From contig NZ_MCUW01000004.1 of assembly GCF_002873335.1 (NCBI RefSeq), positions 112,536-176,535 of the forward strand: a stretch of DNA of 64,000 bases. Direction: 5' to 3'. Origin of the DNA: Vibrio sp. 10N.286.49.B1 (lineage in GTDB: Bacteria > Pseudomonadota > Gammaproteobacteria > Enterobacterales > Vibrionaceae). A model generated the notes under the pieces. The model was not told where the DNA came from. It made no database searches and was given only the letters and a program-made list of their open reading frames with translations. The translations under genes and the position numbers were made by a program. Position 1 is the stretch's first letter; every line of letters begins with the position of its first letter. Below are positions 51,225 through 59,921 of this stretch, piece by piece.

Positions 51225-52190
51225 ATGATTAACGTAACCAAATCCTCTAAGCCTACTCGATTAGCCTTTGCAGAAAGAATGGTTGAGTACGGGGAGATAA
51301 ACCAAGATTTTGCCGTTTTTGAGGCCGATATTGGCTACTCAACCAATTCTTATTTGTTTAATGAAAAGTACCCAAATCGATACTTTCAAATGGGAATTGC
51401 TGAGTTCGGTATGATGGCATCGGCTGCAGGCATGGCAGCGAACGGTCGACCTGTCATCGTCGCTGGATATGGTGTGTTCCTAACAATGAGAGCACTGGAA
51501 AGCGTTCGAAGTTTCGTTTGCTACCCTAATCTCAACGTCAAATTGATGTCATCACATAGCGGCACGACTGCTGCGATTGACGGCGTGACTCACCAAGCCT
51601 CCGAAGACATGGCGTTCATGTCTTCGCTGCCTAACATGCACATTTTTGCCCCTTGTGATAGTGCATCAACCCGAGCGCTCTTTGACGTTACGCTGGAAAC
51701 CCAAGGCCCTGTTTACTGTCGCTTGATGCGTGATGCGTATTACGAACTGTATGACGACACCACTACGTTCAAATGTGGTGGAAGCCACACATTAATGCAT
51801 GGCAATGACCTTACTATCGTTTCCTACGGCGACATCCTTTTCCAAGCGCTAGAAGCGGCTAATGAACTTCGCCAGGCAGGTGTCGACGTTGAAGTCATCG
51901 ACGCCTACAGCGTCAAGCCTCTTGATTGGCACACAATACGCCAATCTATTAAAAAAACTGGCAAGGTCATCATTGCTGAGGGTCACCAAAAACGCAACGG
52001 CATGGCGTATGACATTGCAACTCGCATGGCCAAGGAACAGATTCACGCTCAATTTGACCACATTGGCTTAAACGACACATTTGCGGAGTCAGGTGCATAC
52101 CCACTCTTATTAGATAAGTACGGCCTATCGTCAAAACATATTATTGATTGTGCCAGCACGATGTTGGTGTCCAAACAACCGACCACATAG
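51225..52190 (+). CDS. Split transketolase, C-terminal subunit
   Basis: A 321-residue subunit with the pyrimidine-binding domain ('DFAVFEADIGYSTNSYLF', 'YFQMGIAEFGMMASAAGMAA', whose Glu activates the TPP ring) and the C-terminal transketolase domain ('DVEVIDAYSVKPLDWHTIRQ', 'IIAEGHQKRNGMAYDIATRM'). ATG 51225 follows GAGGAAAACTCA; the longer open frame to 51132 overlaps the first subunit and is not used. Forms an alpha2-beta2 enzyme with the preceding product. Confidence 0.93.
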   Translation: MINVTKSSKPTRLAFAERMVEYGEINQDFAVFEADIGYSTNSYLFNEKYPNRYFQMGIAEFGMMASAAGMAANGRPVIVAGYGVFLTMRALESVRSFVCYPNLNVKLMSSHSGTTAAIDGVTHQASEDMAFMSSLPNMHIFAPCDSASTRALFDVTLETQGPVYCRLMRDAYYELYDDTTTFKCGGSHTLMHGNDLTIVSYGDILFQALEAANELRQAGVDVEVIDAYSVKPLDWHTIRQSIKKTGKVIIAEGHQKRNGMAYDIATRMAKEQIHAQFDHIGLNDTFAESGAYPLLLDKYGLSSKHIIDCASTMLVSKQPTT

Positions 52191-52292
52191 CGGATAGGCA
52201 ACCATATGATTAGGCTAAAGGTAATTTAATCATCAGTTTACAAGTAACGTATTGCTTAGTTTAGAAGCACAGGCAAATGCCTAGGGAGATTT

Positions 52293-53261
52293 ATGTTTAA
52301 GCACGCCGTAATAACACCGTTTCTCGGCCAAACCCGAGATCGGTTCTCTGAATACAACGACCCCAAGTCGTTGGAGCAAAAAATGCAAACACTTCGCACC
52401 ATCGACGGAATGACTGGAGCGGAACTGGTTTACCCCTATGAAGTCAACTATGACAACTTGACTGAACTTAAGCTACTCCTTGCTAAATATGAGGTAAAGG
52501 TTGCTTGTATAAACGTCAATGTGAAGGTGGAAAAAGAGTTTCTTTCTGGGGGGCTTACCTCTCCAGATAAAGCGGTCCGAGACCGCGCAGTAAGCTTTAT
52601 TAAACAAGCCAAGGACTACGCAGAAGAAGTGGGGGCCGACAAGGTACAGTGTTGCCCACTTAGCGATGGCTATGAATTCTCATTTCAAGCCGATTACGTC
52701 GAAACATGGCAGCGTTTGTGCGAAACATTTGGTGAAGCTGGCGATTATAAACCACACATTCCATTGTTTATTGAATACAAGCCGAATGAGATTCGTGGTC
52801 GTTGTTACCTTGATGATGCTGCGAAAACCATCTGTTTAATCAACGATATTGGAAACCCGAATATTGGTGTCACACTTGATTATGGTCACTCACTTTATGG
52901 TGATAACAACCCCGCGGAAGAGCTTGCATTACTCAACTCTCTCGACATGAAGTACTACATACACATCAATGATAATGATGGTAAGTGGGATTGGGACTAT
53001 TTCTGCGGAAGTCGCAGTTTAATGCAATACATTGAATTTATTTATTATTTGAAAAAGTTTAATTATCAAGGTTGGCTTACATCAGATACCTCTCCGACTC
53101 GTTGGGATATGGTAAAGATGTTTGAAGCAAATATCCGAGTAACGAATCGCATATCAGATCGCATTGACGCGATTGGTATGGAGAGTTTTGGCGAGACCTT
53201 AAGAAAACAAGAATACATGGATATCTGGGCCGATCTTGAAACTTACTTCCTAAAGATCTAA
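52293..53261 (+). CDS. TIM-barrel sugar isomerase, possible D-apiose isomerase
   Basis: A 322-residue xylose-isomerase-like barrel. Metal ligands probably are E in 'LFIEYKPNE', D and H in 'VTLDYGHSLYG', H/D in 'YYIHINDNDGKWDWDYFCGS' and D in 'LTSDTSPTRWDM'. The rich 'NDNDGKWDWDYFCG' segment and the length fit free-sugar isomerases, including ApsI-type D-apiose isomerases that accompany split transketolases. The exact sugar is inference. TAGGGAGATTT precedes ATG 52293; it lies 100 bp after the transketolase. Confidence 0.8.
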   Translation: MFKHAVITPFLGQTRDRFSEYNDPKSLEQKMQTLRTIDGMTGAELVYPYEVNYDNLTELKLLLAKYEVKVACINVNVKVEKEFLSGGLTSPDKAVRDRAVSFIKQAKDYAEEVGADKVQCCPLSDGYEFSFQADYVETWQRLCETFGEAGDYKPHIPLFIEYKPNEIRGRCYLDDAAKTICLINDIGNPNIGVTLDYGHSLYGDNNPAEELALLNSLDMKYYIHINDNDGKWDWDYFCGSRSLMQYIEFIYYLKKFNYQGWLTSDTSPTRWDMVKMFEANIRVTNRISDRIDAIGMESFGETLRKQEYMDIWADLETYFLKI

Positions 53262-53331
53262 CCCCAGTTTACGTAATCAGCAGCGAAAGCTTGGCTCTAG
53301 ATTAAGCGCTGCATTAACAAAGGTGAAACTA

Positions 53332-54345
53332 ATGAAAACAAAAACTCTACTTACAAGTGTTTTAGCCGCTGCACTTACCCTAACGACATCATTTTCACAC
53401 GCGGATGACCGTTACCCAACCCGAAATATCACCGACGTAGTCACTTGGTCTGCCGGTGGTGGTACTGATGTTATCAACCGTGTCGCAACCGCCTCTATGG
53501 CAAAATACCTAGGTACGAATATTAATGTCATCAACAAACCTGGTGGTGTTTCTGGTTCTGTTGGACTACTCGAAGGATACAACTCTGACGCAGATGGCTA
53601 TACCCTAGTTGGCTTGTCTGAGTCCAACGTTGCTGCGGCAGTGATGGGTGGGTGGAACAATCGAATGGACGTATTCGACTATTTTATCGTCGCGAGTTCT
53701 CCAGACGTGATCTCTGTTTCTAAAAACTCTTCTATCAACACTATTGAAGAACTCGTCGCTCACGTTAAAGAAAACCCAGGTAAAGTTCGAGTAGGTGCGG
53801 GATCCTCTGGTTCGCTTCACCACATCAACTACCTTGCCTTTGAAAAGGGTATTGGTGGCAAGATGAACTTTATCCCATTCCCAGGTTCTTCACGAAGTCA
53901 AAATGCAGCGCTCAGCGGTGAGGTTGATGTGGTAATCACCTCAGTAGCAGAGCAAAACCAGCTGATTCAATCAGGTGACTTTAAAGCACTTGCGACACTT
54001 ACAGAAAAACCTTTTACAGTGGGTGACATTACTATTCCATCTGGACTAGAAATCTACCCGACACTGCAAGAATACCTACCGATTTCTCAGGCCATTGGGT
54101 TTGCCATGAAGAAAGAAACACCTATCGAGATCAAGAAAACGGTGGCTAAAGCCTTCGCGAGTGCAATGCAAAGCGATGAAGTCTTAACCTACGCCAGCGA
54201 AAATCATTACGAACTCTTAGGCGAATTTGGCAAGAAAGCGAATCAACGTATGGCACGACTTGAGTCGTTATTTAGCTGGACGTTGTGGGATCTTGAAGCG
54301 GCGAAAATCAACCCCGAGTCACTGGGTATTCCAAAACCTGAATAA
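53332..54345 (+). CDS. tctC: Tripartite tricarboxylate transporter substrate-binding protein
   Basis: A 337-residue periplasmic protein with a signal peptide (cleavage near 'SFSHA-DDRYP'). TctC/Bug hallmarks are 'VTWSAGGGTDVINRVATASM', 'VINKPGGVSGSVGLLEGYNS' and 'VRVGAGSSGSLHHINYLAFE'. The pre-loop usually reads P-[FW]-x-x-G-G-x-x-D; here 'TWSAGGGTD'. Related proteins bind carboxylates, so use in a sugar operon is notable. ATG 53332 follows AAAGGTGAAACTA. Confidence 0.92.
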   Translation: MKTKTLLTSVLAAALTLTTSFSHADDRYPTRNITDVVTWSAGGGTDVINRVATASMAKYLGTNINVINKPGGVSGSVGLLEGYNSDADGYTLVGLSESNVAAAVMGGWNNRMDVFDYFIVASSPDVISVSKNSSINTIEELVAHVKENPGKVRVGAGSSGSLHHINYLAFEKGIGGKMNFIPFPGSSRSQNAALSGEVDVVITSVAEQNQLIQSGDFKALATLTEKPFTVGDITIPSGLEIYPTLQEYLPISQAIGFAMKKETPIEIKKTVAKAFASAMQSDEVLTYASENHYELLGEFGKKANQRMARLESLFSWTLWDLEAAKINPESLGIPKPE

Positions 54346-54368
54346 TGCAAAATCTGAGCGTACATAGC

Positions 54369-54391
54369 GGCCAATCGCAGGGCGGTTGGCC
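54369..54391 (+). terminator. Hairpin between tctC and tctB
   Basis: GGCCAATCGC (54369-54378) pairs with GCGGTTGGCC (54382-54391) with one G-U pair. It lies 24 bp after the tctC stop and is followed by ACTATCTTTC. Likely keeps the binding protein in excess of the membrane subunits. Confidence 0.7.
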
Positions 54392-54429
54392 ACTATCTTT
54401 CAATTTTTGACTTGCTGTTGGGGGCAACG

Positions 54430-55335
54430 ATGTCTTCTCATAACGAACTTTCTTCTCAAAGTGAACCGTCTTCTCAGAACGAGCTATCAACAAACGAGGA
54501 GAGTACAGGTCATGGAGAACAAGACCAAGAAACACTTGAACAACAACAGATGCACGGCTGGGACTTTGCTTTTTCTTTAGTCGTCATGATATTTGCATTG
54601 ATGGTGGTTGCCAACTCACTCACAATGCCTTTTTCGGGGACGGTTGGCGGTGTCACTACCGAATGGTATGAATCCCCTGGACTATTGCCACTCTTTATTG
54701 GTTGTTCTTTATTTGCTGCCGGGCTATCTGTGTTCGTAAAAAGTAAAAAAGAACAAGGAAAAGCATTATTAATTAAGCACTACAAGAATATTAACCCGAC
54801 TGGTTTCCTCATTTCTGGTGGGGGCATTCTTACTTACATTTATGTACTAATTACTTGGTATGACTTCTTCTTAGCGTCAGCGATATTCCTGACGTTTTAT
54901 ATTGGTCTGTATTATCTCGACATCGAGCAAGTGACCAAACAATTACTAAAAATCTATGGCGCAACGGTCGTAATTTCTATTGCGCTATTTGGCTCCGGTG
55001 CTTCCGCGTATCTTAACGCTTATTACGCCTATACCACTGACTTGGTACTCGTAATAAGTGGTGGTGTCATGTGCGGTTACCTTTATCAGGTAGCCAAAGA
55101 ATACGGCTCTGAGGTGACAGAAAAAGTAAGACGACTGTTGATTATCAGCTTTGTCTTTCCTGCCGTTTTGTGCCCTATCTTCAGATACTTCTTATTAGTG
55201 CCCTTGCCAAACGAAGGTTTAGTCGTTGAACAAGTATTTAATCAAACGTACTACACCTACTTGGCACCCACAAAACACACTGAAGAATTGCAATTGTCAG
55301 ATGAAGACATGCAATTACTTGAAGACGCATTCTAA
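54430..55335 (+). CDS. tctB: Tripartite tricarboxylate transporter small membrane subunit
   Basis: A 301-residue TctB protein, longer than the usual 150-190 residues. A Ser/Gln/Glu-rich cytoplasmic tail of about 40 residues precedes the first helix ('WDFAFSLVVMIFALMVVANS'); further helices follow at 'LLPLFIGCSLFAAGLSVFVK' and in the C-terminal half, which ends with an acidic tail. ATG 54430 stands after GGGGGCAACG. Partner of TctA. Confidence 0.85.
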   Translation: MSSHNELSSQSEPSSQNELSTNEESTGHGEQDQETLEQQQMHGWDFAFSLVVMIFALMVVANSLTMPFSGTVGGVTTEWYESPGLLPLFIGCSLFAAGLSVFVKSKKEQGKALLIKHYKNINPTGFLISGGGILTYIYVLITWYDFFLASAIFLTFYIGLYYLDIEQVTKQLLKIYGATVVISIALFGSGASAYLNAYYAYTTDLVLVISGGVMCGYLYQVAKEYGSEVTEKVRRLLIISFVFPAVLCPIFRYFLLVPLPNEGLVVEQVFNQTYYTYLAPTKHTEELQLSDEDMQLLEDAF

Positions 55336-55347
55336 TAGGGAAGGAAC

Positions 55348-56889
55348 ATGGATATTCTCTCTACTTTTGGAAGTATGTTTTGGCATATTTTCACGTCACC
55401 ACTGTTAATACTCATTCTTGTTGGCAGTACATTCTTAGGCATTATTTTTGGTGCCATGCCCGGCTTAACGGCGACATTAGGGGTGGCATTGCTTACTACC
55501 CTTACCTATGGATTAGATAATCAAACCGCTCTACTGGCGTTATTGTCTATCTATGTTGGCGGTGTGTATGGTGGGATGTATACCTCCATTTTACTTAATA
55601 TTCCCGGAACAGCCGCCTCCGCTGCCACTGCAATGGATGGCTATCCAATGGCACAAAAAGGTCAAGCAGGACGAGCGTTTGGTTTAGCAACCACCTCGTC
55701 ACTAATCGGCTCTGCTATTGGTATGGTTTTTGTCGCCTTACTCTCACCAGTTATCGCGAAAGCAGCGCTGCAATTTACTTCCTATGAATACTTTTTACTC
55801 GCCCTTTTCGGTATTTTGATTTCTGGAAGCCTAACTTCTCCAGAGCTTGCTATCAAAGGTTGGATTGCAGGGTTGTTTGGCATTTGGTTATCGACGATTG
55901 GCCAGGATCATATGCAGATGTATCCGCGCTTCACGATGGGGATACATGAGCTCGACAATGGTATTGATGTTGTCCCGGTACTCATTGGCGCATTTGGAAT
56001 ACCACAAATCATGTCAGTGCTTGAGTCTAAGATGAAGATGGGGTCGATGAATGCCAAGTCAATAGGTCGATTACTGCCTGACTTCAAAACAATGTTTAGT
56101 AATACAAGAAATATCATCGCCTCTGCTTTGACCGGGGTCGGTATTGGCGCTGTACCGGGCATTGGAGAAGATATAGCGGCATGGGTTGCCTATGGGATTG
56201 CTCGTAAAACCAGTAAAAGACCCGAGACATTTGGTAAAGGTGCGCCTGAAGGTGTGATATCAACCTCGACGGCGAACCAGGCCTGTGTGGGTGGCGCTAT
56301 GATCCCACTGTTAAGCCTTGGTATTCCGGGGTCGCCACCAGCAGTGATGCTACTTGGCGCCTTGATGCTCCATAACGTCGCTCCAGGCCCTATGCTGCTG
56401 AAAACCAACCCATCGTTCATTCCAGAAGTGACTGCAATCTTGTTTGCTGCCGCGATTGCAATGTGGGTGTGCGGCATGATTTTGTCTAAACAAGTTATCC
56501 ATATCCTTCGTATCCCACAGACCTTGTTTATGCCATTGATCGCGGTGCTTTGTGTTATCGGTTCATTTGCGCTGGGTATGCGTGTGTTTAATCTCTATTT
56601 AATGGGTATCATCGGTATTATTTCTTACTTTTTCATTAAGCTAAAAGTACCTATCGCACCACTGGTTATCGGTGTGATTTTAGGCCCTATGGCAGACACA
56701 TCATTACGTACTGGATTAAAAACAACCGGTGGTAGCTTGATGCCATTAATTGAGCGTCCAATCTCCTTTATATTGGTTTGTGTCATTGTGATGATTATTT
56801 GTAGTCAGATCCCCGCGGTTAACCGTGCAATACGCTCACTATTTAACTCATTGAAGAATCGATTACCATCTCATAAGGAAGCATCATGA
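55348..56889 (+). CDS. tctA: Tripartite tricarboxylate transporter large membrane subunit
   Basis: A 513-residue protein with about twelve helices. The twice-occurring TctA motif is visible as 'GIIFGAMPGLTATLGVALLT' and 'GIGAVPGIGEDIAAWVAYGI', and 'ILLNIPGTAASAATAMDGYP' and 'LGIPGSPPAVMLLGALM' are conserved pore segments. It moves the substrate with a proton or sodium gradient after delivery by TctC. GGGAAGGAAC precedes ATG 55348. It overlaps the next gene by four bases. Confidence 0.95.
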   Translation: MDILSTFGSMFWHIFTSPLLILILVGSTFLGIIFGAMPGLTATLGVALLTTLTYGLDNQTALLALLSIYVGGVYGGMYTSILLNIPGTAASAATAMDGYPMAQKGQAGRAFGLATTSSLIGSAIGMVFVALLSPVIAKAALQFTSYEYFLLALFGILISGSLTSPELAIKGWIAGLFGIWLSTIGQDHMQMYPRFTMGIHELDNGIDVVPVLIGAFGIPQIMSVLESKMKMGSMNAKSIGRLLPDFKTMFSNTRNIIASALTGVGIGAVPGIGEDIAAWVAYGIARKTSKRPETFGKGAPEGVISTSTANQACVGGAMIPLLSLGIPGSPPAVMLLGALMLHNVAPGPMLLKTNPSFIPEVTAILFAAAIAMWVCGMILSKQVIHILRIPQTLFMPLIAVLCVIGSFALGMRVFNLYLMGIIGIISYFFIKLKVPIAPLVIGVILGPMADTSLRTGLKTTGGSLMPLIERPISFILVCVIVMIICSQIPAVNRAIRSLFNSLKNRLPSHKEAS

Positions 56890-57854
56890 AAACAATAGTA
56901 TGTTTGGATGGCTATACCCTAAACCCCGGCGATAACCCATGGCAACCAATAGCATCCCTAGGCTCGTTTCGTAGTTACGATAGAAGCACAAATGGTGTTG
57001 AGCAAGTTATCGAACGCGCACGCACCGCAAATATTTTACTGACCAATAAGACCCCTATAACTCAAGAAGTGATAGAGGCTTGCCCCGAATTAGAGTGTAT
57101 TGCTGTTCTCGCGACGGGTTACAACGTGGTTGATACCCGTTATGCAAAACAGCGCGGAATCCCGGTCATGAATGTGCCAGTTTATGGCACTGATACCGTT
57201 GCTGAGATGGTGTTTGCACACATTTTTCAGTTTGCTCGCAATGTGGCATCAATAAGCAATGACGTAAAAGAAAACCTAGGTTGGAGTCGAAACAACGATT
57301 GGACATATTGGCTGTCCCCACAACTTGAATTAGCGGGAAAAACCATCGGCATCATAGGGTTTGGCAACATAGGCCAACGCGTCGGCGCCATCGCGTCGGC
57401 CTTCGGTATGACGGTACTAGCCCATGATGACTACTGTAAATCTCAACCAAACTACGGACACGAAATAATGCCACTAGAGCGCCTACTAGAGAGCTCAGAT
57501 ATTGTTTCGCTGCACTGCCCAGCACTTCCCGCTACTGAAAACCTTGTCAACCAAAAAAGTTTGGCGCTAATGAAACCCAATGCCATATTGGTGAATACCT
57601 CAAGAGGGCAACTGGTCAACGAAAGTGACCTTGCTATAGCGCTTAACCAAGGTGATATATACGGCGCCGCTCTGGATACCTTGTGGCAAGAACCTCCAGC
57701 AGAAAACAATCCATTATTAACCGCAAAAAACTGCGTGATCACCCCGCATATTGCTTGGGCTACATTAGATGCTCGAATACGGATAATGAATATGGTCGCA
57801 GACAATATAAAACACTTTATTGAAGGAGTACCAAGCAACGTTGTCAATCGCTAA
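56886..57854 (+). CDS. D-2-hydroxyacid dehydrogenase (NAD-dependent)
   Basis: A 322-residue member of the 2-hydroxyacid dehydrogenase family. The Rossmann motif is 'IGIIGFGNIGQRVGAIASAF' (from 154), and the catalytic triad is R240 ('VNTSRGQLVNE'), E269 ('LDTLWQEPPAENNP') and H288 ('VITPHIAWAT'). Glycerate/hydroxypyruvate reductases are close in pattern. Translation is coupled to tctA through ATGA. It implies that a 2-keto or 2-hydroxy acid occurs in the pathway. Confidence 0.92.
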   Translation: MKTIVCLDGYTLNPGDNPWQPIASLGSFRSYDRSTNGVEQVIERARTANILLTNKTPITQEVIEACPELECIAVLATGYNVVDTRYAKQRGIPVMNVPVYGTDTVAEMVFAHIFQFARNVASISNDVKENLGWSRNNDWTYWLSPQLELAGKTIGIIGFGNIGQRVGAIASAFGMTVLAHDDYCKSQPNYGHEIMPLERLLESSDIVSLHCPALPATENLVNQKSLALMKPNAILVNTSRGQLVNESDLAIALNQGDIYGAALDTLWQEPPAENNPLLTAKNCVITPHIAWATLDARIRIMNMVADNIKHFIEGVPSNVVNR

Positions 57855-57917
57855 AGAGCTCTAACCGATATAGCGGCTACCACTATTACAAATGCGACGA
57901 CCGGCAGGATGACGAAT

Positions 57918-58997
57918 ATGACAATAGAAATTAACCATTTTGGTTTTTTTTACAACCAAGAAGTTAACGAGGTGACGTTGACATCGGCAACAGGAATGTC
58001 TGTGTCACTATTAACCCTTGGGGGGATAATCAAGAATCTTTTGGTCCCTATTCGTAACGGTCAGCGGGTAGACGTCGTTCTCGGTTATGACACTGTGCAA
58101 CAATACGCGAATGATAGCCACTACATGGGCGCTATCATTGGTCGTGTTGCCAATAGAATTGAGAATGCTAAGTTTCGGTTTAACGAGCAAGATATTTCAG
58201 TTAATGGCAATGCCTACGACGGAAGACACTGTGTACATGGTGGTCGGTTTGGTTACCACCACCGAGTTTGGACACTAGAAGAAACCGCTGAAACTGCTGA
58301 CTTTGTTTCAGCTACCTTCACCCTCAAAGATGGCGATGGGGAAGAAGGCTTTCAAGGTAATTTGCTTTTAACGGCAACCTACACCTTAACATCGTCCCCT
58401 TCGACTTCAGAACACCAGGGAGCAGAGAAGCGTGAGACAAACAACACATTAACGCTTACCATCGATGCAACCGCCGACGCTGCATCCCCAATAAGCCTAA
58501 CTGCACACAGTTACTTTAATCTCAATGGACATGAATCGACAGATGTGAGAAATCATTTGTTAACACTGCCATCGCAAAGCGTGCTTCAACAAAAACACGA
58601 CCGTATTCCGAATGGAAACATTATGTCGATCGCTGACTCAATCTTTGATTTCTCCACTGGAGAGAAGCTATCGAAAAGCATAGACAGAAATATTGATATC
58701 AACGACTCTTATACCCTAGCCACAAGTAATACGATACGAAACATCGCCAAGTTGCGTACCCAGGAACTGGCCTTGAACGTCTTGTCTAATGAGCAAACCG
58801 TTCACTTTTATAATGGGCATAACCTTCACAAGGTGCAGGGAAAAACTGGGGTTATCTATGGAAAATTTTCTGGGGTGTGCATTGAACCTAAGGGGTATGT
58901 CAATTCAGTAAACCTTGCTCAGTTTCCAACATCGATTGTATCTCCAAGTGTGCCTTATAATCATACTATTGTTTATGACTTTTCTACTTTGCCATAA
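57918..58997 (+). CDS. Aldose 1-epimerase (galactose mutarotase family)
   Basis: A 359-residue GalM-type beta-sandwich. The catalytic His and Glu sites are seen in 'YDGRHCVHGGRFGYHHRVWT' (first His), 'LTAHSYFNLNGHES' (second His) and near the C terminus 'VCIEPKGYVNSVNL' (Glu). 'YMGAIIGRVANRIENAKFRF' is a family block. It interconverts sugar anomers, implying that a free cyclic aldose enters the pathway. ATG 57918 after AGGATGACGAAT is preferred; ATG 57909 is possible. Confidence 0.92.
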   Translation: MTIEINHFGFFYNQEVNEVTLTSATGMSVSLLTLGGIIKNLLVPIRNGQRVDVVLGYDTVQQYANDSHYMGAIIGRVANRIENAKFRFNEQDISVNGNAYDGRHCVHGGRFGYHHRVWTLEETAETADFVSATFTLKDGDGEEGFQGNLLLTATYTLTSSPSTSEHQGAEKRETNNTLTLTIDATADAASPISLTAHSYFNLNGHESTDVRNHLLTLPSQSVLQQKHDRIPNGNIMSIADSIFDFSTGEKLSKSIDRNIDINDSYTLATSNTIRNIAKLRTQELALNVLSNEQTVHFYNGHNLHKVQGKTGVIYGKFSGVCIEPKGYVNSVNLAQFPTSIVSPSVPYNHTIVYDFSTLP

Positions 58998-59369
58998 TTG
59001 ATACAGCGATGACAAAGATTGGTAATGGGACTTAAAATTGACTCGGCTAGCTAACTTTTCCTCTCAACGCCTTACTTTTTCAATTTTAGGTAAAAGTCTA
59101 AGTACCACTTTAGAACATACTTTTTGATACCAATCTCGTCCAGACTTCACATCAAGAATATGAACAAAATCGAACCTGGTTTCAAAACACCGCCTGCCAA
59201 CAATACTTTTTGGGCAATGTTGCTCTACCTTTAGTTTCCGACTATTTTGCTCAACCGAAATAAACAGCTAACTCAATATCGCTGAGTTACGTGGACCGTT
59301 TCCAACGGTAACGCCTTCATAACGGTGGCACTAACACATTACTGCACCCAAAAATCAACCGAAGACGCA
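58998..59369. other. Intergenic region, no gene seen
   Basis: About 370 bp between the mutarotase and the convergent HTH gene. No long frame with a ribosome site, no strong hairpin and no clear repeat. Confidence 0.6.
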
Positions 59370-59792
59370 TTACCCGTCATCCGAGTTCGTTTGGCGCGCC
59401 ATGTAATTTCGAATCACCAAGTCGAGCTGATACACCAGTTCGAACTCTTCTTCTGGGCGGCTTAGGAGATCATCTAACTTCTTGAGCGTGCTCCCCTTGG
59501 CAACCGGTCGTCCTGCGGCTTTTCGTTCCATTTCTGTGGTTGGCAATAGCTGCAATAAGCTGACATCCAATGCCTTGGCTATCGCACACAAGTCCGAGAA
59601 CGTCAGCTCGCTGGTGAGTTCTCGATTGAGTTTTGCATAGACACTGCTTTTAGGTAAACCCGATTTCTTCGCAAGATCAACGCGACTCCATTTTGCCGTG
59701 GCTAATGCAAATTCAATTCGCTCGATGAGCATTCCGCGCAATTCAGGATCCGAAAATCCATAAAACTCGTAACCGTCCGAATCCAGTTCCAT
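59370..59792 (-). CDS. HTH (XRE-like) regulator, paralogue of the 31258 gene
   Basis: A 140-residue protein beginning 'MELDSDGYEFYGFSDPELRG', 'MLIERIEFALATAKWSRVDL', with the helix-turn-helix 'DLAKKSGLPKSSVYAKLN' and 'AIAKALDVSLLQLLP'. The same domain order, spacing and R-x-MLIER-x-E box are in the 31258 gene, so the two diverged from one ancestor. ATG 59792 is used; a TTG two codons upstream is possible. It is divergent from the C45 acyltransferase gene. Confidence 0.82.
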   Translation of the reverse strand: MELDSDGYEFYGFSDPELRGMLIERIEFALATAKWSRVDLAKKSGLPKSSVYAKLNRELTSELTFSDLCAIAKALDVSLLQLLPTTEMERKAAGRPVAKGSTLKKLDDLLSRPEEEFELVYQLDLVIRNYMARQTNSDDG

Positions 59793-59921
59793 GTCCAAAA
59801 TACCAAATCATCATCATTAACATGTCCAGATTTTAGACTGCCAAACCGTTAACTTAAAGCCATAGACAATGAATATGCCGCGTAAATCGCATTAAGCCAT
59901 CCAGTAATTGAGGTATCCCAC

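Noticed and set aside
50741..51241. Long leftward open frame opposite the transketolase subunit
   Set aside because: It is antisense to a strongly conserved coding sequence with the TPP motif and shows no protein-like pattern of its own.
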